Shown piece by piece: positions 1 through 12,600 of a stretch of 64,000 bases of DNA (its first letter is position 1; every line of letters starts with the position of its first letter). The stretch is from Campanula takesimana (Eukaryota; Streptophyta; Magnoliopsida; Asterales; Campanulaceae). The translations under genes and the position numbers were made by a program. The notes beneath the pieces are model-generated. The model ran no database searches. It had not been told where the DNA came from and saw only the letters and a list, made by a program, of their open reading frames with translations. Location: assembly GCA_026119855.1 (NCBI GenBank), contig JAOWBW010000764.1, forward strand, positions 62,001-126,000, in the 5' to 3' direction.

Positions 1-1248
1 CTGCCTGACTCGAACACAAGTACCAACCGGACTTTCAAATAAAGGCTAAGTAATAAAATACTAGCTCAATGAACGACTAATGATTCCAAAGTAGGGAATC
101 AAGCCAAATAATCATCATAAAGGTAAATCAATCCAACATCACATTATAAAGTTGTTCCAACATCCTCAAACAATACTTAGTTAAATTCCATAACACATTT
201 GTTCACAAAGGAACCAATCTCAAGCACTAGAGTGTTCCACGGTATTAACTTAAGTTAACTAGAATGGTACCCCGAGCCTAGACCAAGCTGGCTTCGAAAA
301 ACAACTAAAATAAAGACCTTCAGTTCAGCCACCATGGGCGGTCGCCCAAAACCTCCATGGGAGGTCACCCAAAACATCCATGGGCGGTCGCCCAAAACCA
401 TTGCCTAACACCAAACCAACTGATGACCTGGGCGGTCGCCCAACCCAATAGTGGGCGGTCGCCCACAACCCCTGTCTTGCCGGAAATCGACAGAAATGAC
501 CTGGGTTCTTCCCATTTCTTCACCAAAACCTAATATAACCAACATTTAACACTCCTAACTAGCATAACAATGAACCAAAACAACATATATGCCTACAAAA
601 GACTTATATTACAACCCAAACAATCCAAGCCAAGTGTTGATCCAAAATCATATTATCACAAAAGATGAACCAAAAGTCAATCACTTCAAAAATCAACCAA
701 GGAGCAATGGATAGCATTCATATCATCTAAAAAGCTTAAAATGAGCAATTTTAGCATAAATGGGGGAAAAGCAACTTATTTGGAAATTATGAAAGGTGGC
801 GGAATTCAATCTTTCTTTGCCCTAAACGATCCTAGCGACGATCTAAACATTTTATATAAAATGAGCAATAAGAAAAGATGAATAAAAGAGTATCAAAAGA
901 AGGAAATTGGGATGGGAGTTTCTTACCTTCAATGGAGGAGAGAGAGAGAGAGAGAAATCGGGTGATAGGGGGGGGGGAGTGTGCAGAGAAGAGTGAGGGA
1001 GAAGGGAGGGTGTAGTTAAGATATTTCAAAAAAATATACCCTTAAGCCCCTCTACTTCTACCTTGAACAATTAAACCCAAACCAAACATCTCTCAATTAA
1101 CACTAAAGCCCCTAACTTCAAGCTTAGCACAATTGATCAATTAAAATGCTAGACATAAAGATATTATGATATATATAAAATGCACACATAAATAATAATT
1201 TAAATACATTAAATTCATAAAATAGTGTTAGGGCTTCGGGTCGCGACA
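1..1248 (-). mobile_element. G3: partial LTR of a Ty3/gypsy (Tekay-like) element
   Basis: This is the distal part of a gypsy LTR whose other end lies before the window. It ends with GGTCGCGACA at 1248, the same terminus form as the LTRs of G1. Shared blocks with the G1 LTR include the ACTTTCAAATAAA..GCTAAGTAATAAA stretch near 35 and the block ACGATCCTAGCGACGATC at 826-843. A GA microsatellite lies near 936-955 and a G tract near 969-978. Overall similarity to G1 is moderate, so it is a different family of the same lineage. It is either a solo LTR or the end of an element that continues outside the window. The only ORF here (832-1029) is low complexity and not a gene. Confidence 0.8.
334..475. 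repeat. Palindromic GGGCGGTCGCCC array in the G3 LTR
   Basis: Five copies of the near-palindrome GGGCGGTCGCCC (one degenerate, GGGAGGTCACCC) are spaced by about 12 to 45 bases. They lie 773-914 bases from the sense start of the LTR, close to the slot used by different palindromic words in the G1 and G2 LTRs. Confidence 0.85.
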
Positions 1249-1371
1249 CGTAGATTTTATATCTTATATATAAAACTCAAATCACACATTCATCTTATTA
1301 TAATGGTCGAATTAAACAATTTCAACATGATATACTAAAATAATCAACAACGAACGGGGCTCTGATACTAC
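1249..1371 (-). other. D': primer binding site and leader fragment
   Basis: On the minus strand the D' LTR ends CCCAACA at 1372 and is followed by TAGTATCAGAGC (1359-1370), one mismatch from the initiator-Met tRNA primer site TGGTATCAGAGC. About 110 bases of AT-rich leader follow before the G3 LTR interrupts at 1248. This makes the LTR at 1372-2765 a 5' LTR rather than a solo LTR. Confidence 0.7.
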
Positions 1372-2765
1372 TGTTGGGTTTTGATCATCATGCGCAGCAG
1401 AATACAGTAAACAGATAAAATCAAACACCCAAGAGCCCGGATCCGTGCATGTTGATTAAATTAAATACAAGATGAAAGAAACTAACCCTTGAAGATCGCA
1501 TCCATGAACATGGACTTTAAGGTGCTAAAGGAAATACCCTCCATCGGTATCCACACGTCGAACGGATATCAAGAACACCTTCTTGATCTGGATTGCTAGA
1601 CCCAAAGCTTGATGAAGAAACGATTTCTTCGTCGGAATTATCTTGCTTCATTGATTATTGTATTTTGATGATCATGAATCTCACAATAAATAATCATACC
1701 TCTCTATAATTTATTATTTCTAAAACAATTGTTTGTGATTTCCAAAATCACCATTAGAGGCTGTCAAACCCGGCTGTATATCATATATAAGGGTTTGATC
1801 TAATTCCGTTTGGGATCGGGATTCCTATTCTATCCAGAAAACTGAACAAACTGAACTGTTACGGGGATGGTAGCCGTACGGCTCCACCAGAGCCGTACAC
1901 CATCAACAGAGCCGTACGATTCCAAAAATCCAATTCCCAGTTTTTCCGCCTTTTTCCAATTCGTTCTATTATGTGTGACCCAATATGATTATACTATGTT
2001 GGCAACGAATCCGAACGAGTCAGAACCCGTAAGTCATAAGCAGACTCTAGCAAGCCATTATAACTACCCAATTAGTATAACTGTGAAAGTCCAAAGTAAA
2101 CTTATAGAACATATCACAATCCATATGTCACGCGATATCATATTGGACATAAGTCATGGTCTATGTCAACTTATATTGTCCATTGCTTTCTCGATCTCGA
2201 TTAGATTGATATGAGCAAATAACATTGAACACTTCAATTCATTTGGGTACGGCCGTACACTTTTATCAATCTCACTCATCGAGTGGCTAAGCAGATATCT
2301 CTCTTGAGAGAGGGACAAATCCCATCTTGACTTATCATTTTTCCCTACAAGAATCCGATTATGCCAATCGTAGCCTTTATAACCACCCGGTTAGGGGTAG
2401 CGTTTGAGTACGTCAAACATAATGTTCATCATGTGGAAGACTATGATAATCTCAGGTCTAAGAATAAATGATATAATTATTATGAGATTTAATTATGACA
2501 TTTGACCATGACATAAATCTTATAACGGGTCTATCCAGTACTTGTTCTCTAACATGTACCCACAAGTTTAATCCGCATCCTATTCGCTATAATCATCATA
2601 TGATTATCCATTAAACTCATGCTAGCCCTTCATAAGTGCTAGGGATAATGATCATTATAATAAACATGCAAAAGATACAATAATCGGGTTTGTTATCTCT
2701 ATAACAACGAAGCTATGATAAAATGCATAGGCTTTTCTCAAGGGCCTAGGGCATAATATCCAACA
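1372..2765 (-). mobile_element. D': 5' LTR of a Ty1/copia element
   Basis: This 1,394-bp LTR reads TGTTGGATATTATGCCC (from 2765) to CCCAACA (1372) on the minus strand. It is the same family as the solo LTR F and as D's own LTR: shared landmarks are the CTAGGGCAT start block, the ATAATCATCATATGATTAT segment, and the segment matching D at about 1999-2110. A TATATATG box near 1783-1790 (minus) follows the palindrome cluster. The 115-aa ORF at 1867-2214 lies within the LTR and has no family resemblance, so it is not called. Confidence 0.85.
1862..1920. repeat. GCCGTACGGC palindrome cluster in the D' LTR
   Basis: AGCCGTACGGCT (1872-1883) is followed by two further AGCCGTAC half-sites; a separate perfect palindrome GTACGGCCGTAC lies at 2247-2258. 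The cluster is about 75-135 bases upstream (minus strand) of the putative TATA box, the same slot in which F carries CTCGGCCGAG. Confidence 0.75.
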
Positions 2766-3536
2766 GTTGGCAATGAGTCCGAACAATTCAAACCTCGTAA
2801 GTCATAAGCAGACTCTAGCAAGCCATTATGACTACCCAATTAGTATAACTTTGAAATCCAAAGTTTCCTAAATAGAACATAACACAATCTCTTTGTTACA
2901 CGATGTGTGTTGAACGTAAGCCATGGTCAATGGTCAACTTACCTTGTTCAACGCTTTCTCGATCCCGAATGTATTGATAATACAAATGTCATTGATCCAA
3001 TCAATTCATTTGAGCATGGCCATGCATTTCATCAATACCATTCATCGAGTGGCCAAAGCTTGACATCTCTCTTGACGAGGAACAAATCCCATCTTGGCTT
3101 ATTACTCTTTCTTACATGATTCCGATTACGCCAATCATATTCTTTATAGCTACCCGGTTAGTGTAACGTTTGAATATGTCAAACGTAATGTTCATTATGT
3201 GGAAAACTGTAATAACCTCATGTTTGGAGATTCCAATGATATAACTATATGAGACTTAATTATGACATTGTGACCATGACATAAATCTCATAGGGGTCAG
3301 TCCAGTATTTGTTCTCCAACAAATACTCATAAGTCTAATTGTATCGCATACACATAATCATCATATGATTATCTATTAAACTTATACTAATAATTAATCA
3401 TAATTATCAGGGATGGGGATTATTATAATAAACATGCAAAATATATAATAATCAAAAATTCAAAATCTTTTTTAAAGCATAAGCAAATGATAACATTAAT
3501 CATTCAAATAACGTGCCTAGGGCATACACACCAACA
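2766..3536 (-). mobile_element. D: 3' LTR, broken by D'
   Basis: Minus-strand LTR beginning TGTTGGTGTGTATGCCCTAGGCAC-like at 3536, directly after D's pol and purine tract. It aligns with the first half of the D' LTR and of F, then stops at 2766, where the D' LTR begins. The rest would lie beyond D', outside the window. GTTGG (2766-2770) is the expected target-site duplication on this side; the other copy is not visible. Confidence 0.8.
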
Positions 3537-3553
3537 ATCTCCTACTTGCACTA
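3537..3553 (-). other. D: polypurine tract
   Basis: On the minus strand a purine-rich run containing AAGTAGGAGAT lies immediately before the 3' LTR, the expected position of the plus-strand primer. Confidence 0.45.
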
Positions 3554-3556
3554 GGC

Positions 3557-6287
3557 CTAATTAATGTATCGAATACCCATAGACCTAACATGACCATCAT
3601 GCTTCGCTTACGGAAGACCTTTTGTCAATGGGTCTGCAATGTTATCTTCAGTTGGTACTTTGCATATATTCACGTCTCCTCTATCAACGATCTCTCGAAT
3701 GATATGAAAACGCCTGAGTATGTGTTTGGATTTCTGATGTGATCTAGGTTCCTTTGCTTGAAAAATAGCACCATTATTATCACCATAAAGGTCTATTGGA
3801 TTAGCAATGCTAGGAACCACCTCTAGTTCACTAATGAACTTCTTAATCCAAACAGACTCTTTAGCAGCATCGGATGCAGCTATATACTCAGCTTCAGTTG
3901 TAGAATCAGCTACCGTACTTTGCTTAGAACTCTTCCAGCTCTTGAATCATCCTTGTCAGTTTGGAATCTTGCATCTGTGTAACCATTTACAACAAGATCA
4001 TCTTCCATACCTCCATATACCAAAAATGAATCTTTAGTTCTTCGCAAGTACTTAAGAATCGTCTTGACTGCAATTCAGTGACTCTCACCAGGATCTGATT
4101 GGTATCTGCTCGTCATGCTCAAACCATACGAGACATCGGGTCTAGTACATATCATGGCATATATGATGGATCCAATAGCAGAAGCATATGGGATTCCAAT
4201 CATTCTCTCACGCTCATCAGTTGTCTTAAGACACTGATTCTTGCTTAGAGTTATGCCATGACCTACTGGCAAATTTCCTCTCTTAGAGTTTTCCATACAG
4301 AATCTCTTAAGAACTTTGTCAATATATGTATCTTGACTTAAACCAATCAGTTTCTTAGATCTATCATGATAGATCCTTATGCCAAGGATGTAGGCGGCTT
4401 CTCCCATATCTTTCATTAAGAAACACTTTCCTAACCAAGTCTTTACAGACTGTAGTGCAGGAATGTCGTTTCCAATGAGTAATATGTCATCAACATATAG
4501 TACTAGAAATAATACTACGCTCCCACTATTCTTCTTGTATGCATAAGGTTCATCTTCGTTCTTATTAAAGACAAACTCTTTGACCGATTCATCAAATCGA
4601 AGATTTCAACTCCTAGAGGCTTGCTTCAATCTATAGATGGATCTTTGCAACTTGCATACTTTGTTAGAATTTTCTGGACTTACAAAACCTTCAGGTTGTG
4701 TCATATAAATATCCTCAAGTAAGTTCCCGTTAAGGAACGCTGTTTTGACATCCATTTGCCATATCTCATAGTCAAAATATGTGGCTATGGCAAGTAAAAT
4801 TCTTATAGACTTGATCATTCCTACGGGCGAAAAGGTTTCATCATAGTCAATACCATGAATCTTCCTATATCCTTTCGCTACAAGTATAGCTTTATAAGTA
4901 TGCACTTTTCCATCCATGTCAGTTTTCTTTTTGAAAACCCACTTGCATCCTATGGTTTTTATACCTTCGGGTGCATCAATCAAGTTCCAAACTTGATTAT
5001 CATACATGGACGTGATTTCAGATTCCATGGCTCCAAGCCATTTATCTGAATCAGGAGCAGACATCGCTTCTTGATAGGAAGTATGTTCGTCATCAACTAT
5101 GACTTCCACTTCATTGCTATCCGTCATGAGAAATCCATATCTCTCAGGTTCGGATCGCACCCTACCAGTTCTGCGAGGAACTTGAGTATTCTGATTAGGT
5201 TCCACAACTCCTTATGAAACTTGATCAGATTCAACCATCGGTTCCATGTTATTTTCGGGTTCTCGAACCTCTTCGAGATTAATTTTACTCCCACTATTTC
5301 CTTTGGAGAGAAACTCTTTCTTTAGAAAGGTACCATGACGGGCAACAAACACTTTGTTTTCCGTGCGGTTGTAAAAGTAATATCCCTTAGTTTCCTTAGG
5401 GTAACCCACGAAAATACATTTATCAGATTTTGGTGCAAGTTTGTCAGAGATAAGTCTCTTAACAAAATCCTCACCACCCCAAATTCTCATCAAAGACAAA
5501 CTAGGTTTTCTTCCAGTCCACATCTCATATGGAGTCTTTTGAACCGATTTAGTTGGAACTCTATTTAGTGTAAGAGCAGCAGTTTCTAGTGCATGTCCCC
5601 AAAAGGATAAAGGAAGATCAACTTGACTCATCATGGAGCGGACCATATCCAATAAAGTCCTATTTCTCCGCTCAGACACACCATTCCATTGTGGTGTTCT
5701 AGGTGGAGTTAATTGTAAAACAATTCCACAATCTTTAAGATGATTGTCAAATTCTTGGTTCAAATATTCTCCACCACGATCAGATCGAAGTGCTTTAATA
5801 GATTTGCCAAGTTGATTCTGTACTTCATTTTGAAATATTCTAAATATCTCAAAAGATTCACTTTTATGTTTCATTAAGTAGACATAGCCATATTTACTAA
5901 AATCATCAGTGAATGTTATGAAGTATTGATATCCTCCCCTAGCACTGCTGCTCATTGGTCCACACACATCAGTATGTATGAGTCCTAATAAGTCACTAGC
6001 CCTTTCACTACTCTTATTAAAAGGTGCCTTAGTCATCTTTCCAAGTAAATAAGACTCACAAGTTTCATATGATTCAAAATCATGTGAATCTAAAAGTCCA
6101 TCCCCATGGAGTTTTGAGATACGCTTCTCATTAATATGACCAAGACGGCAATGCCACAAATAAGTGTGATTTACATCATTAGGTTTGGATTTCTTATTTA
6201 CATTATAGATATCCTCATTATTTCTATTCTAAACATCAAGGACATAAAGGCCATTAAATGAACATGCAGTACAATAAAGCATATCAT
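3557..6287 (-). pseudogene. pol: D: Ty1/copia pol (integrase, RT, RNase H), decayed and truncated
   Basis: The polyprotein part that survives covers pre-integrase and integrase core (6287-5215), reverse transcriptase (about 5205-4075) and RNase H (to 3557). Visible motifs are WHCRLGHINEKR (zinc-binding region), HTDVCGPM and LRSDRGGEYL plus NGVSERRNRTLLD (the D,D,E core), MDVKTAFLNG and LYVDDILLIGN (RT), and YGDNNGAIFQAKEP with ADPLTKGLP (RNase H end). The frame is kept over most of its length but has in-frame stops at 5212-5214, at 4606-4608 (in the Arg-Ser-Trp region of RT) and near 4072. A short deletion near 3935 removes part of the RNase H entry. The N-terminal part (gag, protease) is missing because element C interrupts at 6288 and the rest lies outside the window. 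It is non-functional. The lineage within plant copia is not assigned. Confidence 0.9.
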
Positions 6288-6492
6288 TGTTGGGTATGCC
6301 CACTTATATCTCAGTTTTAATGTAATAGGATTGATTAGATTTGATTGATCCATCACCTAAGTTTTATTTCATGGACTTTAGACCCACATGTAAGAAGTAT
6401 TTATACTTTATTTTTTAGGTAGTTTGTAATCGAATAGACTTAGGAATAGGGTAAGAATGTCAAGATTGAAGAAAATCACAATGCTGAGTTTG

Positions 6493-6600
6493 AGCTACGC
6501 GCCCCCTTGGCGCGCGCGCATGATCATGCGCCTAGTTTTGATCATGCGCCCCAGATGGCTCAATGCGCCTATGCGACCCTTTGGCTCATACGCCCCATTG
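6493..6600. repeat. GCGC word cluster in the C LTR
   Basis: A run of CGCGCC, GCGCGCGC, ATGATCATGCGCC, ATGCGCC and ACGCCCC words within about 100 bases, upstream of the TATA box. The same ATGCGCC word recurs throughout element C. Confidence 0.8.
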
Positions 6601-6851
6601 TGAATGATTTAATTCTTGGTGATTTATTGAAGACATGAAGACTTGAAGAAATTCAAACTACGCCAATGATCCAACGGTGGCTAAATAACACGTATGCAAC
6701 TGCATCTAAGGACACCTGTCCATAACGGTCATATTTGTGTTATGTGTCTAACGGCTATAAAGGACACGTGCTCCACTCAATGAGAAATAGCACATCTGTC
6801 CTTTGATCTTATCCACAAGGGATTTCCAACGGCTAGTTTTTGGAGCTCTAC

Positions 6852-6859
6852 TATAAATA
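6852..6859 (+). promoter_or_regulatory. C LTR: TATA box
   Basis: TATAAATA followed by CCCCATAAC, located about 565 bases into the LTR and followed by a CT-rich stretch. A plausible U3 promoter; the position is inferred from sequence only. Confidence 0.5.
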
Positions 6860-7257
6860 CCCCATAACTTCAAACATTTTGAAGTTGCTAAGAATCTCTG
6901 AATTTCTCTCTCAAGCATTTGTTGAAGATTTGAAGATTGCCTTTGAATTCCCAGATTCCTCAAGAACATCTTCATACCTTCATCCTTAGCCCAGATCCTC
7001 AAGCAAAAACACTTTAGTTTTATTATGCTCTTAATCTCATAGATCTAAAGAGCCTTAAAACTAAGAACACACACGCACCTCTTTAAGTTTGATCACTTAG
7101 ATCTTTCTTTAAGAGATACACCGGTTTTGTCTAGGATTTGTTCTTTCATAGAATATTAGATCTTGAGTTAGTGTATAAGCTCAAACGTTGTAATTTGTAA
7201 CACTCACTCATATTATAAGATCTTCATTAGAAATCCAAGACTAACCATCTTGGTATA

Positions 7258-7325
7258 TGCTATTCATATATATTTATAGGTCCTAGAATTGCTTAATCCC
7301 AATCATGTTCAACACTTAGGATCCC
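7258..7325 (+). mobile_element. A: 5' LTR, first part
   Basis: TGCTATTCATATATAT to CTTAGGATCCC aligns base for base with the LTR start of B at 51872 (TGTTGTTCAAATATAT). The left flank GTATA (7253-7257) pairs with GTAAA (24603-24607) as a target-site duplication with one mismatch. Joining the two flanks restores C-LTR order. Gypsy G1 interrupts after 7325. Confidence 0.8.
7321..7325. repeat. G1 target-site duplication, left copy (ATCCC)
   Basis: ATCCC directly precedes the G1 LTR and is repeated at 16451-16455 directly after G1. The unoccupied site (GGATCCCCCAATT) is seen in the LTR of B near 51934-51946. Confidence 0.95.
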
Positions 7326-9580
7326 TGTCGCGACCCTGAACCCCGCGGGCCCGAGATCGCGAGCTGGACGTCGACTTAAAACCAAAATTGTGAAATACCG
7401 AAGTTAAAAATTCCATTTGATACCAAAAGGTGATGATCCAAAGTTTTACAAATCCAAGTTTGATGATAACCAAATACAACTATCATAAACTTCCACAAGT
7501 TTATGCCCAACAGAATATAAATGTACAATTCTTAATGACGTCATTGTTTGGTACAACTATCCCAAAAAGGTTACACATTTATATAATGTAAACCAACCTA
7601 TAACAACTTTCCCAAAAAGAATGTATCCACACTCGACGTCCTCTTTCTCGTGATCAGCGAGACTAATCCTTAGCACCTGGGGGGGGGGGTTAAGGAAAAA
7701 CAAAGATAAAAGAAAGGGGGTGAGATAAATCTCAATAAGTTACTAATGCAAATACATGACATGCTATGATGTAATATACAATAATAAGTCATAGCTAGCA
7801 CATAGCATTTATCACATAACAGATAGCAGCGGGAATAAACACATAACAAAGGATATAGCCAAGGTTTTCCCAAACTGATATAACCAAATAAAGGTCGCTG
7901 CGCAGCTTCAATAATCAACAAATCATCATCTTCATAATAGCATGAAAGCTGAAGAGAAATCCCCGGTACTGGAACCAATAAACGTGCCACAAAGGGCGGG
8001 AGCCATGCCACAAATTCATGCTCCAAAACATCTCAACCAAGGCCGATCTGGAAGAGGAAAATAAGGGCAAAACAATGGTCGACACCATGATGGACTTGGC
8101 CGGTGCCATCTCAATATCTCGCATCGCCCGACACAACCACAAATGCCAGCTGGACTTTCAAATAAATGCTAAGTAATAAATACTAGCTTAATTAAGAAAC
8201 TTAGGTTTCCAAAGTAGGGAACCATACCAAGAAGTCACCAAGAAAGTGAAATGAACCAACAACACACAATTAAAGTGTTCCAACAATCTTAACAATGATA
8301 ACACAATTCCCATATCACATTTGACCACAAAGGATTCAGTTAATTCGAGAACTCAACCAAATTCACTCACTCATTTAGAAGATCTTAAGGAGATCTTTAA
8401 AACGATAATTTATACGCCTAAAACGGAGTCCGGATGAACAAGATATGGCCCTCGAAAGATTGGACAAAAAGGGAAATAAATTTCTCAATAGGGGAGAGGG
8501 TGCGCGCGCCTCCTATGGGAGGGTGCGCGCGCCTCCTTAGATCAGAAGGAGAAATCACTCAAAGGTAAGTGAGGATGCGCGCGCCTCAAAGAAAGGGATG
8601 CGCGCGCCTCCCTTCTACAGATGGAAAATCAAGGTTGGAGGAGAGGAGGGTGCGCGCGCCTCCTATGGGAGGGTGCGCGCGCCTCCTATGGATAGAAGGT
8701 CTTGTTTCAAGAAGGGCCTAAGGGTGCGCGCGCCTCCTATGGGAGGGTGCGCGCGCCTCCTTGCCCGGAAAGGCAAATTCCGGCCAAAATCTGGGTTTCT
8801 TCCATTTTCAATCCAAAACTCAAAACAAACCCAAATCTTCACCATTTCACAAATACTTGGAACCAAGACTTGCAATATACACAACTATGAACCAAAAACA
8901 CTTATAGACTTGCAATGGGGATAAATAACAACATCTAGAAACCCAACACAAGATTCAAATACCAAATTCCACAAAAATGAATAAAAATGTAAATCATCTC
9001 AAAATCAACCAAAGAAGCAATAAATGGAAATCATAGTATCATCTAAGCATAGGATGAACATTTTAGCATAAATGGGGGGGGGGGAAAGTAACTTACTTGA
9101 ATTTTCTCAAAGTTGATGGATTTCAAATATTTTTGGCTTCCAACGATCCTATCGACGATCTAAACATGTTTCAAGTTTTAAGAAATGAGAGATAACAAGA
9201 GGAAGACGGAGAAAATGAAGAGAGAAGTGAGAGAGAAAAAACTTACCACAAACAAGGAGGGAGAGAGGGAGTTGCTGGGAATGATGAGGGAGAAGAGAAA
9301 GAGTGAGGGAGAAGAGAAGGAGTAGGGAATTATTTCAAAATGTTACAATTACACCCCTTCCCCATCACTAACACAAATACTCCCCACTAACAAATAAGAC
9401 TCAACACTTCTACACTAGCACAAATGACCTAAATAAAATGCTAGGCATAAATTATTATAACACATAAAATGCACACATAAGTATTTAAATAAATAATAAT
9501 TTAAAGAAATAAATAAGAAAATAAATAAATAATAATTATTTATTACCAATAAAATAGAGCCTAGATTTCGGGTCATGACA
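7326..9580 (-). mobile_element. G1: 3' LTR
   Basis: Minus-strand LTR from TGTCATGACCC (9580) to GGTCGCGACA (7326), 2,255 bp. It carries one more unit of the GCGCGCGCC repeat than the 5' LTR and lacks a short AACAAAGTA-type segment present there. A G tract near 7680 and the conserved block CGATCCTATCGACGATC near 9143-9160 recur in both LTRs. ORFs at 7670-8142 and 8598-8924 lie in the LTR and are not genes. Confidence 0.95.
8496..8762. repeat. GGTGCGCGCGCCTCC repeat cluster (G1 3' LTR)
   Basis: Eight copies of a GCGCGCGCC core, most in the form GAGGGTGCGCGCGCCTCCTA, partly tandem with a 23-base unit. They lie 818-1,084 bases from the sense start of the LTR. Confidence 0.9.
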
Positions 9581-9596
9581 TTCACTCCCCCTTAAA
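9581..9596 (-). other. G1: polypurine tract
   Basis: On the minus strand TTTAAGGGGGAGTGAA immediately precedes the 3' LTR. The same tract adjoins the 3' LTR of G2. Confidence 0.85.
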
Positions 9597-9614
9597 GAAA
9601 ATTCGACCCGAATT

Positions 9615-12600
9615 TTAACGAGACTTACCCGAATTAAAAAGCCACGGATATTTCCTCTCGATCTCATCTCGGAGCTCCCACGTCGAATCCTCGATATGAT
9701 GATTCCTCCAAAGAACTCTAACCAATAAAATACTTTTGTTTCTCAATTCTTGGACTTTGGCATCTAAAATACGAACCGGTCGTTCCTCGTAAGTCATATC
9801 CGGCTCGATATCCTCCGGTACCCTCGGTAACACGTGAGATGGATCATGAACATACTTCCGAAGCATAGAAACGTGGAACACGTTGTGCAACCGGTCTAAA
9901 GATGGCGGTAACGCAAGTCGATACGCTAGAAGCCCAACCTTTCCCAAAATCTCAAACTGGCCAATAAACCTCGGAGCCAATTTGCCTTTCTTCCCAAACC
10001 TACGAATACCCACTTTCGAAGATACTTTCAAGAACACCAAATCACCGGTCTGAAAACTAAGATCTCGTCTTCGGTTGTCTGCGTAGCTCTTATGTCGACT
10101 CTGGGCTGTTTTCAATCGATCCCGGATAACTCTAACTTTCTCAACCGAACCCTGAAGCAAATCAATACACACGATCTTCGCTTCACCGACTTCGTTCCAA
10201 CAAATAGGCGATCTACACTTTCTTCCATACAAGGCCTCATACGGTGCCATCTCGATACTAGCCTGATAACTGTTGTTGTAAGAGAACTCCACTAACGGTA
10301 AATGTCTATCCCAAGAATCGGAAAAGTCTATCGAACAAGCTCGCAACATATCCTCCAAAATCTGAATAGTCCTCTCGGATTGACCGTCGGTCTGAGGGTG
10401 AAAAGCTGTACTAAAACGCAAATCTGAACCCAAAGCTTCTTGAAACGCCTTCCAGAATCTAGAAGTAAACCTTGGGTCTCGATCTGACACAATACTAACC
10501 GAAACCCCATGCAATCTCACAATCTCATCAATATAAAGGGTCGCAAGCTTCTCCATCGAATACCTGATTTCAATAGGCAAGAAATGGGCACTCTTGGTCA
10601 ATCTATCCACTATTACCCAAACACTGTCATACTTCCTACGGGTGCGAGGTAGTCCCGTAACGAAATCCATAGTCACATGCTCCCATTTCCACTCGGGAAT
10701 CTCTAACGGCTGAAGTAGTCCCGCTGGTCTCTGATGCTCGGCTTTGACCTGCTGACAAGTTAAACACTTCGAAACATACTCCGCTATTTCCCTTTTCATA
10801 TTATTCCACCAAAAATGTTGTTTCAAATCCTGATACATCTTCGTACTACCCGGATGAATAGTATATCTCGATTTGTGACCCTCATCTAAAACTTGCCTCT
10901 TTATTCCACCAACATCGGGTACACACAAACGATCACGGAAAGTCAAAACCCCACTCGAACTCAAAGAAAAATCCTCGAAGTTCTTTTCCTTCAATTTACC
11001 CATTATCTTCACCAACTCGGGATCTTCTTTCTGAGCTTCCTTTATCCTCTGAATTAGGGTCGGAGATACCCTAATATTCGCAAATATAGACCCATGTCTC
11101 GATTCACGAGGAGACCAATCTCGAACATCCTCAAGCATTTTCCACTCACGGACCATCATCGAAGCCACATAAGATTTTCTACTAATCGCATCGGCGACCA
11201 CATTCGCCTTCCCCGGATGATAAGAAATCGTACAATCATAATCTTTCAACAATTCCATCCATCGGCGTTGCCTATTATTCAACTCTTTCTGGGAGAAAAG
11301 GTATTTCAAACTCTTGTGATCGGTAAAAAATTCAAACTTCGCCCCATAAAGGTAGTGCTTCCATTTGTGCAACGCAAAGACTATTGCCGCCAACTCCATA
11401 TCATGAGTCGGGTAATTCTGTTCACTAGGGGTCAACTTCCTCGAAGCATACGCAATCACCTTCCTGTTCTGCATCAAAACACAACCCAAACCCTCTTTCG
11501 AAGCATCACTATAAATTACTAAATTGTCATTCCCATTAGGCAAGGTCAAGATCGGTGCGGTAGTCAACCTCTTCTTAAATTCCTCGAAACTCTTGTCGCA
11601 TTTCTCGGTCCACTCAAACGGGACATTTTTCCGGGTCAACTGAGTCATCGGAGTAGCAATCCTCGAAAACCCTTCTATAAATCTTCGGTAATACCCGGCC
11701 AAACACAGAAAACTTCTGATCTCGGTCACTGACTCGGGTCTCTTCCAATCCACTATGGCTTCAATCTTAGAAGGATCCACCGAAATCCCATCTTTAGAAA
11801 TCACATGGCCTAGAAATGACACTTTCTCGAGCCAAAATTCGCATTTACTAAACTTCGCAAACAACTGCTCCCTCGCAAGAATGGATAAAACTGTCCTCAA
11901 GTGTTGCTTGTGTTCCTCTCGAGATTTAGAGTAGACGAGTATATCATCAATAAAGACCACCACGAACGAATCAAGATAAGGATGGAAAACCCGATTCATC
12001 AAATCCATAAACACGGCCGGCGCGTTCGTCAACCCAAATGGCATAACCAAGAACTCATAATGACCATAACGGGTGCGGAAATCCGTCTTCAGAATATCTT
12101 CCGATCGAATCTTCAACTGATGGTACCCACTCCTCAAATCAAGCTTAGAAAACACAACTGAGCCTTGAAGCTGATCAAATAAATCATCAATGTGAGGTAG
12201 AGGATACTTGTTCTTCACCGTAACCTGATTCAACTTTCGGTAGTCTATACACAATCTCAACGAACCATCTTTCTTCCGCACAAACAACACCGGTGCACCC
12301 CACGGGGAAACACTAGGGCGGATAAACCCTCGATCAAGCAACTCTTGCAATTGAACCTTTAGCTCCTTCAACTCTGCGGGAGCCAACCTATACGGTGCTT
12401 TCGAAATCGGAGCCGTACCCGGCAAAAGATCTATACAAAATTCTATCTCACGATCGGGAGGCATATCATACTCAGAAGAGAAAACATCAGGAAATTCCCT
12501 AACTACCCGGACACTCTCCAAACTAGGGGATTCTTTCCTAGTATCAAGAACACTGGCCAAATACCCTTCACAACCATGGTGCAATAATTTTCTCGCTTTC

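Larger units (their letters stand above)
6288..7257 (+). mobile_element. C: 5' LTR, first part
   Basis: The LTR starts TGTTGGGTATGCCCAC inside D's pol (flank ATCAT, 6283-6287). It is cut at 7257 by Sirevirus A and resumes at 24603-25018, ending GGGACCAACA. Total length is about 1.38 kb. Assignment to C follows from the primer site and Sirevirus gag directly after its second part. The ORF at 6748-7002 lies antisense in the LTR and is not a gene. Confidence 0.85.

Noticed and set aside
1867..2214. 115-aa plus ORF
   Set aside because: Antisense within the D' LTR, not kept in the F or D copies.
7281..7325. Flank of G1 as host unique sequence
   Set aside because: It matches the B LTR start at 51896-51939, so it is LTR of A and the site of a nested insertion.
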